Source of the DNA: JBKQHQ01 sp052148715
Lineage (GTDB): Bacteria > Pseudomonadota > Alphaproteobacteria > Rhizobiales > Xanthobacteraceae
Assembly: GCA_052148715.1 (NCBI GenBank)
Contig: JBKQHQ010000121.1
Location: forward strand, 75,886 to 139,885
Length of the DNA: 64,000 nucleotides
Direction of reading: 5' to 3'
Made by a program: the position numbers and the translations under genes. The notes below the pieces were generated by a model that saw only the letters and a program-made list of their open reading frames with translations, did no database searches and was not told where the DNA came from. Shown one piece after another: positions 50,386 to 58,154 of this stretch; positions within the stretch are counted from its first letter, which is position 1, and each line of letters begins with the position of its first letter.

Positions 50386-50850
50386 ATGGCTCGCGCGACA
50401 CAGCGACAGCACGCGCCTTTGTCGGTCGAGACGTTCCGCGCCTGGGCAGCATCCCGGCCTGACGAAGAGCATTGGGAGCTGATTGACGGTGTGCCGACAC
50501 TGATGACGCCGGCGACACGGGACCGTCGGCGCGTCGCCAGCAATCTCGAACGGCTCTTGAACGATACCCTCGAGCGCCATCGTCCTGCACTCGCGGCGTA
50601 CCAGCGCGTTGGCCTCAATCTCGGGCCTATGATCGAGAACTATGACCCCGAGCCGGATGTCGCAATCGTTGACGCCAATCCGGGGCCCGGCGTGCGCTAC
50701 TCCGACCGCTTTTATCTCGCCGCCGAAGTCGCGGTGAGGCCCGATCGCTGGCCACGGCGGATCGCGCGCCGTGCCAACATCGTGACGCCTCGGCCGCCTT
50801 TGCCCACCCTACCCCGCCGCGCTCAATGGATGCCGATCAGCGGCCAATAG
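50386..50850 (+). pseudogene. Truncated Uma2/DUF820 family endonuclease
   Basis: Residues 1-110 match the Uma2 PD-(D/E)XK-like family: LSVETFRAWAASRPDEEHWELIDGVPTLM, VASNLERLLNDTL, PEPDVAIVDANPG and YSDRFYLAAEV. The frame then departs into Arg/Pro-rich non-family sequence (RPDRWPRRIARRANIV) and runs 28 bases into the 3' end of the opposing transporter gene. Normal members are about 185-190 residues with a second catalytic motif, here absent. It is probably broken by a deletion or frameshift near 50725-50760. Start ATG 50386 with GGAGAG upstream. Confidence 0.65.
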
Positions 50851-52265
50851 AACGGCACCAGCAGCATGAGCACGATGAACTCGATCACCGTCAGCCAGGC
50901 GCCGATGCGGACGAGGTCGCGCGGCTCGAAATAGCCGTAGGAATAGCCGACGATCAGCACGCCGGACTGATAAGCAAAAAGCTTGCCGCCGGCGGCGAAG
51001 GTCCAGATCAGGCCGAGCAGCAGCGGCGACATCGCATGCTCCTTGGCGAACTGCATCACCAGCGGGATCGAGGTCCCGAGCATGGAGATCTCGCTCGCCA
51101 GGAAGAAGTGATAGACGAACGCCGCCCAGTACAAAACGAAAGTGGTGCGGTAGATATTGGTGAGGAACGGCTCCATCCAGGCGAAGACGCCATGGGTGAG
51201 CAGGTCGAGGCCTTTGGTCACCTCCAGGACATTGCCCATGCTGATCGCCTGGGCGACGAAGAACACCGGCATGTAGTTCAGCATCCGCATGTCGTCCTCG
51301 TCGAGGATGCCGACGCGCGGCAAGACCGAGATCAGCGCCACGCCGAGCGCGATCATCACCGGCGACAGGTGGTGCCAGAAATCGGTCACCCAAAGCAGAA
51401 TGGCGGCGCCGACCAAGAGCGCGGCCTTGATCTCGCGCACCGACCAGGGACCCATCTTGACCATCTCGTCGCGCAAAAAGGTCTTGCCGCCGGCGAGCGT
51501 CGCCTGCTCGGGCGGATAGAGCCAGAGCGTCAGCCACCAGGCGGCGAGCACGGTGATGAGGCTGCAGGGCAGGAAGGCTATTAGCCACTGCCCCCAAAGC
51601 ACCTCGACCCCGCCCACCTTGCTGATGAGCCCGGCGGCCGTGATGGTGCCGGCGCCGGCGATCAGCATCTTGTCGAACAGGTTGCCGGTGTAGGTGAGGA
51701 TCAAGAACATGCCGCGCGCGATATTGCCGCCCTTCTCGGCGTGAAAGGCTTCCACCAGCGCGAGCGCGATCGCCGCCAGGATCACCACCCGCGCGAGGCC
51801 GGAGGGAACGATGAAGGTCAGCAGGAAGTCGGTGATGATGAGGCCGAGCAGGATGCGCGGGTAGCTGACGCCGACGCGCAACATGATCGAATAGGCGAGC
51901 CGGCGCGCCAATCCTGATTTAGCGGCGACGCGGCCGATCAACATGGCGGCGAACAGGAACCACGGGGTCTCGTTGGCAAAGCCGCTGAATGCCACGTTGA
52001 ACGGAACGACCTTCAGCACCCAGAACAGGAAGCAGCCGACAAAACCCGCAAGCGCGAATTCCATCGCCTGGGTCATCCACGCCAGCACCATGAAGGCGAC
52101 GATGGCGAAGGCGTGCTGGGTCTGCGGCGGCAGACCAAGCGGCGCGAACCAGATCGCGAGCGGGACCGCCACGCAGAGAATTTGCCCGGCCAGGACGACC
52201 GACGGGTTGGCCGTATGCGGCCCTTGCGCTGACTGCGGCGACGCCGCGGCATCGACGGTCGCCAT
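50823..52265 (-). CDS. DASS (SLC13) family anion transporter
   Basis: A 480-residue inner-membrane transporter with about 11-12 helices, of the divalent anion:sodium symporter family (dicarboxylate, citrate or sulfate). Typical segments are FAIVAFMVLAWMTQAMEFALAG, LTFIVPSGLARVVILAAI, ILTYTGNLFDKMLIAGAGT and FLASEISMLGTSIPLVMQFA. A hydrophilic N-terminal 20 residues precede the first helix. The substrate cannot be told. The transcript reads toward the broken Uma2 gene. Confidence 0.85.
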   Translation of the reverse strand: MATVDAAASPQSAQGPHTANPSVVLAGQILCVAVPLAIWFAPLGLPPQTQHAFAIVAFMVLAWMTQAMEFALAGFVGCFLFWVLKVVPFNVAFSGFANETPWFLFAAMLIGRVAAKSGLARRLAYSIMLRVGVSYPRILLGLIITDFLLTFIVPSGLARVVILAAIALALVEAFHAEKGGNIARGMFLILTYTGNLFDKMLIAGAGTITAAGLISKVGGVEVLWGQWLIAFLPCSLITVLAAWWLTLWLYPPEQATLAGGKTFLRDEMVKMGPWSVREIKAALLVGAAILLWVTDFWHHLSPVMIALGVALISVLPRVGILDEDDMRMLNYMPVFFVAQAISMGNVLEVTKGLDLLTHGVFAWMEPFLTNIYRTTFVLYWAAFVYHFFLASEISMLGTSIPLVMQFAKEHAMSPLLLGLIWTFAAGGKLFAYQSGVLIVGYSYGYFEPRDLVRIGAWLTVIEFIVLMLLVPFYWPLIGIH

Positions 52266-52393
52266 GGACGAAAAATCCTCCCCGATCGCAAAGGCTTGTG
52301 TCGTTGGTGCTTGTATCGTTCGGAGCGCCTAAGGGCCACTCGCGGAGCGCGCAGCCGATGCGAAGCACAAACCGCGGGCGCCGCGCCGAAGCG

Positions 52394-52954
52394 TTACCGC
52401 GCCGCCTGGGTCGCCGAGCCGACGCCGGCAGGCGCCCGCCGCATCAAAGAAAAAATTCCCGAGAGTGCGATGCCGGCGAGCGCGAGCGAGATCAGCGCGT
52501 TGTAGCCGGCGAGCGAGACGCCGAGGAGGCGCCAGGCGGCCTCGTCGCAACGCGGGATGTGGATGCTCTGCAGCTGCTTCAAGAGTCCGCCGGCCGATCC
52601 GAGGCTGTCGAGCGCTCCGGTGCAGTCCGGCGGCCCAGGCCACAGATGCCACTCGACCCCCGAATGGTAGACGCTGAGCCCCGCGTTCCACAGCATCGAC
52701 GCCGCGATCACGGCCAGCCCGACGGCAAGCCACGGGCGCGGCGCCTGCGCCCGCGCCGCGAAGAACAGCGCGACGCCGAGCGGAATGCTGACGTAATAGG
52801 GAATCCGCTCATCGAGGCAGAGTGGACAGGGCATGTACGCGAGAACGTACTGAAAGAACCAGGCGCCGAGCAGCGTCGCCGCCCCGATCACCGCCACCGC
52901 GAACGCCGCCAGCGCCACCGGATCGGTTCGCCCCGTCGTCGGCAATACCACCAT
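52394..52954 (-). CDS. dsbB: Disulfide bond formation protein B
   Basis: A 186-residue four-helix membrane protein that reoxidises DsbA with quinone. Cysteine pair one is CPLC (YMPCPLCLDERIPYY) and pair two lies in the second periplasmic loop (PPDCTGALDS and IHIPRCDEAAW). The open frame continues 400 bases upstream through the complement of tRNA-Leu, which is an artefact. ATG 52954 gives the usual length. The last 20 residues are basic and cytoplasmic. Confidence 0.87.
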   Translation of the reverse strand: MVVLPTTGRTDPVALAAFAVAVIGAATLLGAWFFQYVLAYMPCPLCLDERIPYYVSIPLGVALFFAARAQAPRPWLAVGLAVIAASMLWNAGLSVYHSGVEWHLWPGPPDCTGALDSLGSAGGLLKQLQSIHIPRCDEAAWRLLGVSLAGYNALISLALAGIALSGIFSLMRRAPAGVGSATQAAR

Positions 52955-53235
52955 ACTCCGCACGATCTGTTTCCTCGTTCGGCGCTGGCCCCCGGAGGCG
53001 ACGCCCGTTGGCGTCGGCCGAGATCCCTGCATCGTCGATGCCCCACAGGGCAACACCACATCGCGCCACCCTGTTCCGGCGCGGCTTCCCGGGCGGAGCC
53101 GGGATACCGAACCGGCGCCGCCTTGTCGATGGGCCGCAGCGCCGCGTCGCGGGCCCAATAACCGGTCTGTCCGCCTTGCTACACATGCTGGAAGCGTTGA
53201 CGCTGCGCCCGCCGTCGCTATGATCCGCATGCTTT

Positions 53236-53322
53236 GCCCCTGTGGCGGAATTGGTAGACGCGCCTGACTCAAAATCAGGTGGTGGAAACATCGTGCTGGT
53301 TCGAGTCCGGCCAGGGGCACCA
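53236..53322 (+). tRNA. tRNA-Leu (anticodon CAA)
   Basis: An 87-base class II tRNA. The acceptor arms GCCCCTG and CAGGGGC pair fully, the discriminator is A and CCA is encoded (53320-53322). The D arm starts GGCGGAATTGGTAGACGC. The anticodon stem CCTGA/TCAGG encloses CTCAAAA, with the anticodon CAA at 53270-53272. A long variable arm (TGGAAACATCG) and the T loop GGTTCGAGTCC follow. The gene marks the left border of the accessory region to its right. Confidence 0.97.
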
Positions 53323-53385
53323 ATCCTTGATCGCTAATTATACGGGGCTTTTTTGCGTTCGCCGCACGGCCGCTCATGCAAGATT

Positions 53386-53425
53386 TGCGGAACTATGTAG
53401 ACGCGCCTGACAAAATATCAGGTGG
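53386..53425 (+). repeat. Degenerate partial copy of tRNA-Leu (D arm plus anticodon stem)
   Basis: About 64 bases after the tRNA, TGCGGAACTATGTAGACGCG continues into CCTGACAAAATATCAGGTGG. This matches tRNA positions 53244-53282 with small indels; 15 bases (GTAGACGCGCCTGAC) are identical. The acceptor, T arm and a proper anticodon are missing, so it cannot be a tRNA. It fits a remnant attachment site or a duplication scar from integration of a mobile element at tRNA-Leu. Confidence 0.75.
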
Positions 53426-53426
53426 A

Positions 53427-54036
53427 CTATAAAATTATCGCGATATTTCAAGATAATGTTCGCATTTTGTCCCTGTTGATGACTTACACATACCGTACGC
53501 TGTCTCCGAATCATTTTTTGCCTGACACGCGGCGACTTTGGCTCGCCCCTTTTTGAGCGATGCAGCGCATTCAGTCAGAGTGCTCTTGACCCCAATGGAT
53601 GCCCGTCGCGCCACGAATGCAGGATCAGGGGCGATCCGGAAAAAAAGGCGCCGTAACGTCCGTCCGCTGCCAGGTTCCGAACGAACGATCATATGGACCC
53701 GCTCACTGGGGCCAAGACTTGGCCAGTGATGGCGTCACTGACATCGCGAAAGCGAACCGAGCTGCAGTGTTGCAGCTAAGGGCGTGTCGGTGCGCCCGAC
53801 CCTGAGTCACTTCCACCGACACGCCCGACAACATTATGACCGGACGCATTTCGACCGGCCATGCGGTCGGCCGTATGTGTGCCGACCCGGTGGGCTCCGA
53901 ACGGGTTCGCCGCCATCCCCACCACCGCGCTTGATCCGCCCCACTGTGCGGCTTCTCCCGCGGTCCCCGCGCTTTTCGGGTCCGGGTCCCCAGCAGCATC
54001 CGCATCGAAGCGGCTGCTCGGTACGCAACACACGAT
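53427..54036. other. Island left flank without a convincing gene
   Basis: About 600 bases between the tRNA remnant and the RepB-like gene. The first 100 bases are AT-rich (ATTATCGCGATATTTCAAGATAAT contains short palindromic pieces). A minus-strand frame at 53435-53692 (85 codons, four Cys) and one at 53703-54059 are open but have no ribosome binding site and no recognisable family, so they are not called. Probably decayed mobile DNA. Confidence 0.45.
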
Positions 54037-54930
54037 TCAGGCGGCCGCTGTCTCTGCAAGCTTCTGTAATTCGGTCAGAATTTCATGATGATGCTGCGCG
54101 AGGTAGCGCGCTACCCGTGTATCGCCAAGCAGCTTCGCAAGGTAGCCGTTGGTCAGCACAAGGTCGAGATGGTCAGTGCCATACGATTTCTCGGCGATCC
54201 TGAACTCGCGTTCGAGATTGACTGACTCACGCTCCATCAGCGCTATTTGTTCATTATTGAGGCCTTTCACGCGCTTGGGTTTGGCGGCCTCCACCAGCTG
54301 CGATTGTGGTGTTGCGGCAAGCAGCGATTTAGCATAGCTGACCGTGTATTTGTTCATCGCAACCATCAGTTCTGCGGCTTCGATTTGTCGCAGTGGCATC
54401 ATCTTTTTAAGCTCAGAGAAGGTGTGGATTGCGATGTGCTTATCTTTAAGTATTTCCGCAACCTCTGTACAAATTCCGTCCAGAAGATGTCGCTTTCGCC
54501 TGATGCTCTGGACATCGACGTTAAGGGCCTTCGCAAGGCGCTTCTCGGAGACCCCTTGTTCGGCCGCCTTGAGAATCATTCGGTGTTCTTGGATCATCGC
54601 GATCCGATTAATGCGCTTATTGTAGGTAAAGGCCTCGTCGTCTGTTGAGAGCAGACAGACCACCTCGGTTTGGCCCATGTCTTTGAGGACCTCGATGCGC
54701 AGGTGACCGTCGAGAAGGAGGTACTTGCCGGGCTCGGTGCGATCGCGTGCTACGACGGGCGGCTCGACGATGCCGACTTCTCCGATCGACGCGACGATTT
54801 GGGTATATTTCGGCGTACTTTTTACTGCGCTGCAGACGAGTTTTAGCGGTTGGATATCGGCAATGGCAATGCGAAGCCCTACTTCTTCAAATGCCATTTT
54901 TACCGTTGGCGTAGCGGCCTTGCGTGGCAT
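54037..54930 (-). CDS. RepB-type ParB-like protein (plasmid partition RepB C-terminal domain)
   Basis: A 297-residue protein. Residues about 15-110 are a ParB N-terminal domain with the box-II-like motif LLLDGHLRIEVLKDMG. A helix-turn-helix region follows (EQGVSEKRLAKALNVDVQSIRRKRHLLDGI). The C-terminal half (LRQIEAAELMVAMNKYTVSYAKSLLAAT) is characteristic of the RepB partition family. It is the last gene of a three-gene unit; only 2 bases separate it from the preceding ParB-like gene. No ParA is encoded nearby, so true partition is unlikely; a DNA-binding, recombination-accessory or regulatory role is inferred. Confidence 0.85.
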   Translation of the reverse strand: MPRKAATPTVKMAFEEVGLRIAIADIQPLKLVCSAVKSTPKYTQIVASIGEVGIVEPPVVARDRTEPGKYLLLDGHLRIEVLKDMGQTEVVCLLSTDDEAFTYNKRINRIAMIQEHRMILKAAEQGVSEKRLAKALNVDVQSIRRKRHLLDGICTEVAEILKDKHIAIHTFSELKKMMPLRQIEAAELMVAMNKYTVSYAKSLLAATPQSQLVEAAKPKRVKGLNNEQIALMERESVNLEREFRIAEKSYGTDHLDLVLTNGYLAKLLGDTRVARYLAQHHHEILTELQKLAETAAA

Positions 54931-54932
54931 GG

Positions 54933-55823
54933 TCAGGCCTCCTCGATAACTTGAATACGTGTGGCAAGGTTGCGTGGAAGTGTGTCGAGCCCCTCCGCTC
55001 GCAACAATGTCACGAAATTCTCGTCGACGAGGAGTTTCCGCATTGCCTCGACCACGAAAATAAGCCGATTGCGTGTTGCTTCTGCCTTGCGGATCAGGAG
55101 GCGCTTGCGATCGACGTCCTCCCGATAGGCACGTATAAGCCCATTCGAGGACAAGGCAGGTCCTGACCGCTTCTGGATTATTTTGAGCCCTTTTCCCCTT
55201 CGTCGCCGTTGTTCGATGAGGCGCCTGGCGGCGATCAGTTTCTGACCGCGCAGGAGCTTCTTCTCGTATGCTTGTTGAAGGACAATCTGCAGTTCCTCGT
55301 CATCGGCACCAGCTATCTCAACCGCGATGCTGACAGGGATATGGCCAGATTCGACCGCACGTAATAGGCGATGCTCGCCCTTCTCAAGCAGTCGAATTAC
55401 TCCCTTCACGTATTCGATGGTCAGTCCGGTTTTCTGGCTGATCGCGGTATCGTTGTAATCCCGTTGCTTGAGACCTTCGATGTCGTGGAGCAAGTCGATC
55501 GCGCGGTGCTGCCGGCGGGCAAGGTTTTCGACCAAGCTCATCACCATGCAGTCCTCTGTGTCGGCGTCCACCACGAGGGCAGGAATCTCGCGTTGACCAA
55601 GTACCTGGTACGCCTCCAGCCGGCCCTGGCCGCACACGAGATCGTACCGAACTCCATCCGCTTCAGTGCGACGGGTGACCGTAATCGGCTTCTTCAGACC
55701 GACTTGGGCGATGTTCGATACGATTTCCTTGAAGATTTTTTTATTACGCACTCGCGGGTTGATCACGGTGATACGTCCAACGGGAATCATCTCAACCGCT
55801 TGAGCCTCGTGCATTCGTTTCAT
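54933..55823 (-). CDS. ParB/RepB-like DNA-binding protein
   Basis: A 296-residue protein, different from but related to its neighbour. The N-terminal ParB domain has VGRITVINPRVRNKKIFKEI, the GxxR motif DLVCGQGRLEAYQVLG and MVMSLVENLARRQHRAIDLL. The HTH is SQKTGLTIEYVKGVIRLLEKGE. The C-terminal third is basic (RRLIEQRRRRGKG) and ends in helices. Its start overlaps the recombinase stop (ATGA). The two ParB-like proteins probably work together, perhaps as a heteromer, given their tight coupling. Confidence 0.85.
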   Translation of the reverse strand: MKRMHEAQAVEMIPVGRITVINPRVRNKKIFKEIVSNIAQVGLKKPITVTRRTEADGVRYDLVCGQGRLEAYQVLGQREIPALVVDADTEDCMVMSLVENLARRQHRAIDLLHDIEGLKQRDYNDTAISQKTGLTIEYVKGVIRLLEKGEHRLLRAVESGHIPVSIAVEIAGADDEELQIVLQQAYEKKLLRGQKLIAARRLIEQRRRRGKGLKIIQKRSGPALSSNGLIRAYREDVDRKRLLIRKAEATRNRLIFVVEAMRKLLVDENFVTLLRAEGLDTLPRNLATRIQVIEEA

Positions 55824-57394
55824 GCGACCTCCAGAAGTTCGGCCCGCACCGCCAAACCAAAAAGGGCGTCAAGGGTCTCGAAGCGATAGGCGTCGAGTGA
55901 GACCCCATTGTCTTTGGCGAGCCGCAGGCGGGGCTCCGTCATGTCGATCCGAGGTAGCAGATAATAGTCGAGAGCTTCTCGGTTCGGCTGGTTCATTCGA
56001 ACTGCAACAGTGATGTCGGGCCACAGTCCAACATCAAAACGAATTTTCCAACGGAGTGAACCTGCGGGTGTCGTCCTGCATCGCACCACTACGATAGAGG
56101 CAGTGAATTCCCCGTTGATGGTCAGGAGATCGGTGGCGGGATTCTGCTCCACCCACCCTCCCACTTGCTCGATCCCCGCAATTGTTCCGGTCACGATCTG
56201 AGGGTGCATACGCCGCAGCGCACGATTTATCTCGATGTAACGGTAGTCACGATCTGGCCTGTATCCGACCTGCTCATAGGCGCGCAGGAGACTGCCAAAG
56301 CGGCTTTGGTAGGCGCTGCTGGACGGTAGACGCTCGTTTTCGTCGATGATCAGCCCGGAGAGGTGACCGCGGTCTTGCAGCAAACGCTGGAGGGCCCCAA
56401 GCATCTCTTCATTAGAGAGATTGTGTGACCGTTCGCGGATGATCGCCTGCGTGGCCTCGAATTGCGATCGGTCCACAATCGGCTCGAATGCTCCCTCGGC
56501 GCGAATCCACATGTCCGGGTTGTTGCGGACTCGCTTCTTCTTGAGCTTGAAAGAACCGCGATTCCAGACATTGTTGCCGATGTACTTCTCGTTGATCAAT
56601 ACCTGATGAACTGTGCCGCGTGTCCACGGCCGCCCAAGATCGGTCGTAAGGCCCCGTCTATTAAGGAGGTTTGCGATTTCGCGCTCTGGCGTTCTTCTTG
56701 TCACGAACGATTGATACATCCAGCGGACAGTGTCGACCTCCTCGGGAGGTCCGGGCACCAGAACCACACGGTCAGTCTGGATGCTCTTGTGTTCGCCCCT
56801 TGTTAGCTCGCCTTTGGCAATCCCTGCTTGGTCGATCAGGCGGCGGCGCAACCCGTACCCGGCTGGGCCGCCCTGACGAAAGCCATGCTCGATCAGCCGG
56901 CACTGGCCGGCGAAGACTTTGACGGATAGTTCTCGGCTGTATTCACCGGCCATCGCACGCTTGACACCCTTAACGATGGTGGAGACCGGGCTTCCGTCAT
57001 TTTCGAACTGCTCGGCGCAATACTGCACGTTGATACCGGCGCGCTTGCATATGTATTCGTAATACGCGCTCTCATCCGCATCTTGAAATCGGCCCCATCG
57101 ACTAACGTCATAGACGAGGATAGTGGTGAAATCGGCTCGTCCACTTTGAACGTCTTCGATGAGCTGCTTGAGCGCATCGCGGCCATCCAGGCGAAGACCG
57201 CTTTTTCCCTCGTCAGCATAGTTGCGCACGATCTCGATGCCACGCAGCGCGGCGTACTGCTGCATCGCCTCCGCTTGGTTCTCCGTCGAGTATTTCTGAT
57301 GATCGGTGGACATGCGGACATACTGCGCGCCACGCATCGATTTGCTACTTGCCTTGGCACCGCCGTCTGCCACGAACTCACTGCCCACTGTCAA
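55820..57394 (-). CDS. Large serine recombinase
   Basis: A 524-residue site-specific recombinase. The resolvase domain spans about 20-170, with the catalytic serine in YVRMSTDHQKYSTENQ and the conserved arginines in YDVSRWGRFQDADES. A recombinase domain (REIANLLNRRGLTTD, WTRGTVHQVLINEKYIGN) follows, then a C-terminal region of about 200 residues without an obvious zinc-ribbon cysteine cluster, unlike phage integrases. It is the first gene of a coupled recombinase-ParB-RepB operon, and is divergent from a small regulator gene. It likely integrates, excises or inverts DNA of this island. Confidence 0.9.
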   Translation of the reverse strand: MTVGSEFVADGGAKASSKSMRGAQYVRMSTDHQKYSTENQAEAMQQYAALRGIEIVRNYADEGKSGLRLDGRDALKQLIEDVQSGRADFTTILVYDVSRWGRFQDADESAYYEYICKRAGINVQYCAEQFENDGSPVSTIVKGVKRAMAGEYSRELSVKVFAGQCRLIEHGFRQGGPAGYGLRRRLIDQAGIAKGELTRGEHKSIQTDRVVLVPGPPEEVDTVRWMYQSFVTRRTPEREIANLLNRRGLTTDLGRPWTRGTVHQVLINEKYIGNNVWNRGSFKLKKKRVRNNPDMWIRAEGAFEPIVDRSQFEATQAIIRERSHNLSNEEMLGALQRLLQDRGHLSGLIIDENERLPSSSAYQSRFGSLLRAYEQVGYRPDRDYRYIEINRALRRMHPQIVTGTIAGIEQVGGWVEQNPATDLLTINGEFTASIVVVRCRTTPAGSLRWKIRFDVGLWPDITVAVRMNQPNREALDYYLLPRIDMTEPRLRLAKDNGVSLDAYRFETLDALFGLAVRAELLEVA

Positions 57395-57530
57395 TCATCC
57401 TAATTGCCATGGAGTCTGCCTCCGGGCGGAAAAAGGACAGCTATGCGCACCTCACAGAAGGCTGAGCACAGATCGTCCGCTTTCGATCAACTCCCCGGTC
57501 CATCCAACATAGCTGCGGAGGGTCGGCAGA

Positions 57531-57881
57531 ATGTTACCGAAAAAGGGCATAGTTCTTCCAAACGGAGAGAATTTTGGGTCATATCCGGCCGCAATAGCCT
57601 ATGCTTTGCGAAAGCAGCTGGGCACCACACACCAGGCCGTCAAAACCATTCGGCGATGGACTGGAGCGGGGGAGCGCACGGTGAAGAATTGGCTCGTTGG
57701 GATCGGCGGCCCCAACGGTCAACACCTCGTCGACCTGATCCGCCATTCGGACGAGGTGCTGGAGATTCTGCTGCTGTTGGCGGGACGGCAGCAGATCACC
57801 GCCGCCAAGAAACTTGTCGATTCACGCAACAAGTTTGCCGAGATGCTTCAGTGTATCGATGACTTGATGGAGACGAGGTAA
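57531..57881 (+). CDS. Small HTH-like regulator, 116 aa
   Basis: A basic-core protein starting MLPKKGIVLPNGENFGSYPA. A central segment, HQAVKTIRRWTGAGERTVKN, followed by WLVGIGGPNGQHLVDLIRHS, resembles a helix-turn-helix of the kind found in proteins on rhizobial islands and prophages. The C-terminal 40 residues form a helix-rich tail. It is divergent from the recombinase operon, 136 bases away, a typical place for its repressor or excision regulator. The function is inferred from position only. Confidence 0.65.
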   Translation: MLPKKGIVLPNGENFGSYPAAIAYALRKQLGTTHQAVKTIRRWTGAGERTVKNWLVGIGGPNGQHLVDLIRHSDEVLEILLLLAGRQQITAAKKLVDSRNKFAEMLQCIDDLMETR

Positions 57882-58154
57882 GTCGCACGCCGTGAGGAGG
57901 CCGCCTTCCGGCACGCCATGAAATAAGCGGTCAGTAAGTAACCTATTCCTTTCAAAGGGGAATACGCGATGCTTTTGCCCACCCTCCCGCCGAACATGAG
58001 GGTTACCTTGGGGGTAACTTGGCAGAGCGGAAGCCTCTCTCGCGTAACTATTTTTCGCCGATTTATCGTTGAATAATCGTTTTTCATGGAATATATTGGA
58101 TTTTCATGGCAAGGGCACAGGGTAACGAGATTTAGAGCGGAGGCACGGTTTTTC

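Noticed and set aside
52955..53377. N-terminal extension of dsbB reading through the tRNA
   Set aside because: The extension contains the translated complement of tRNA-Leu (LEPARCFHHLILSQARLP), a familiar artefact; dsbB homology begins at 52954.
53386..53425. A second functional tRNA gene
   Set aside because: Acceptor stem, T arm and anticodon are missing, so it cannot fold as a tRNA.
53435..54059. Two minus-strand frames (85 and 118 codons) left of the RepB-like gene
   Set aside because: No ribosome binding site, no recognisable domain and atypical composition; probably decayed DNA.
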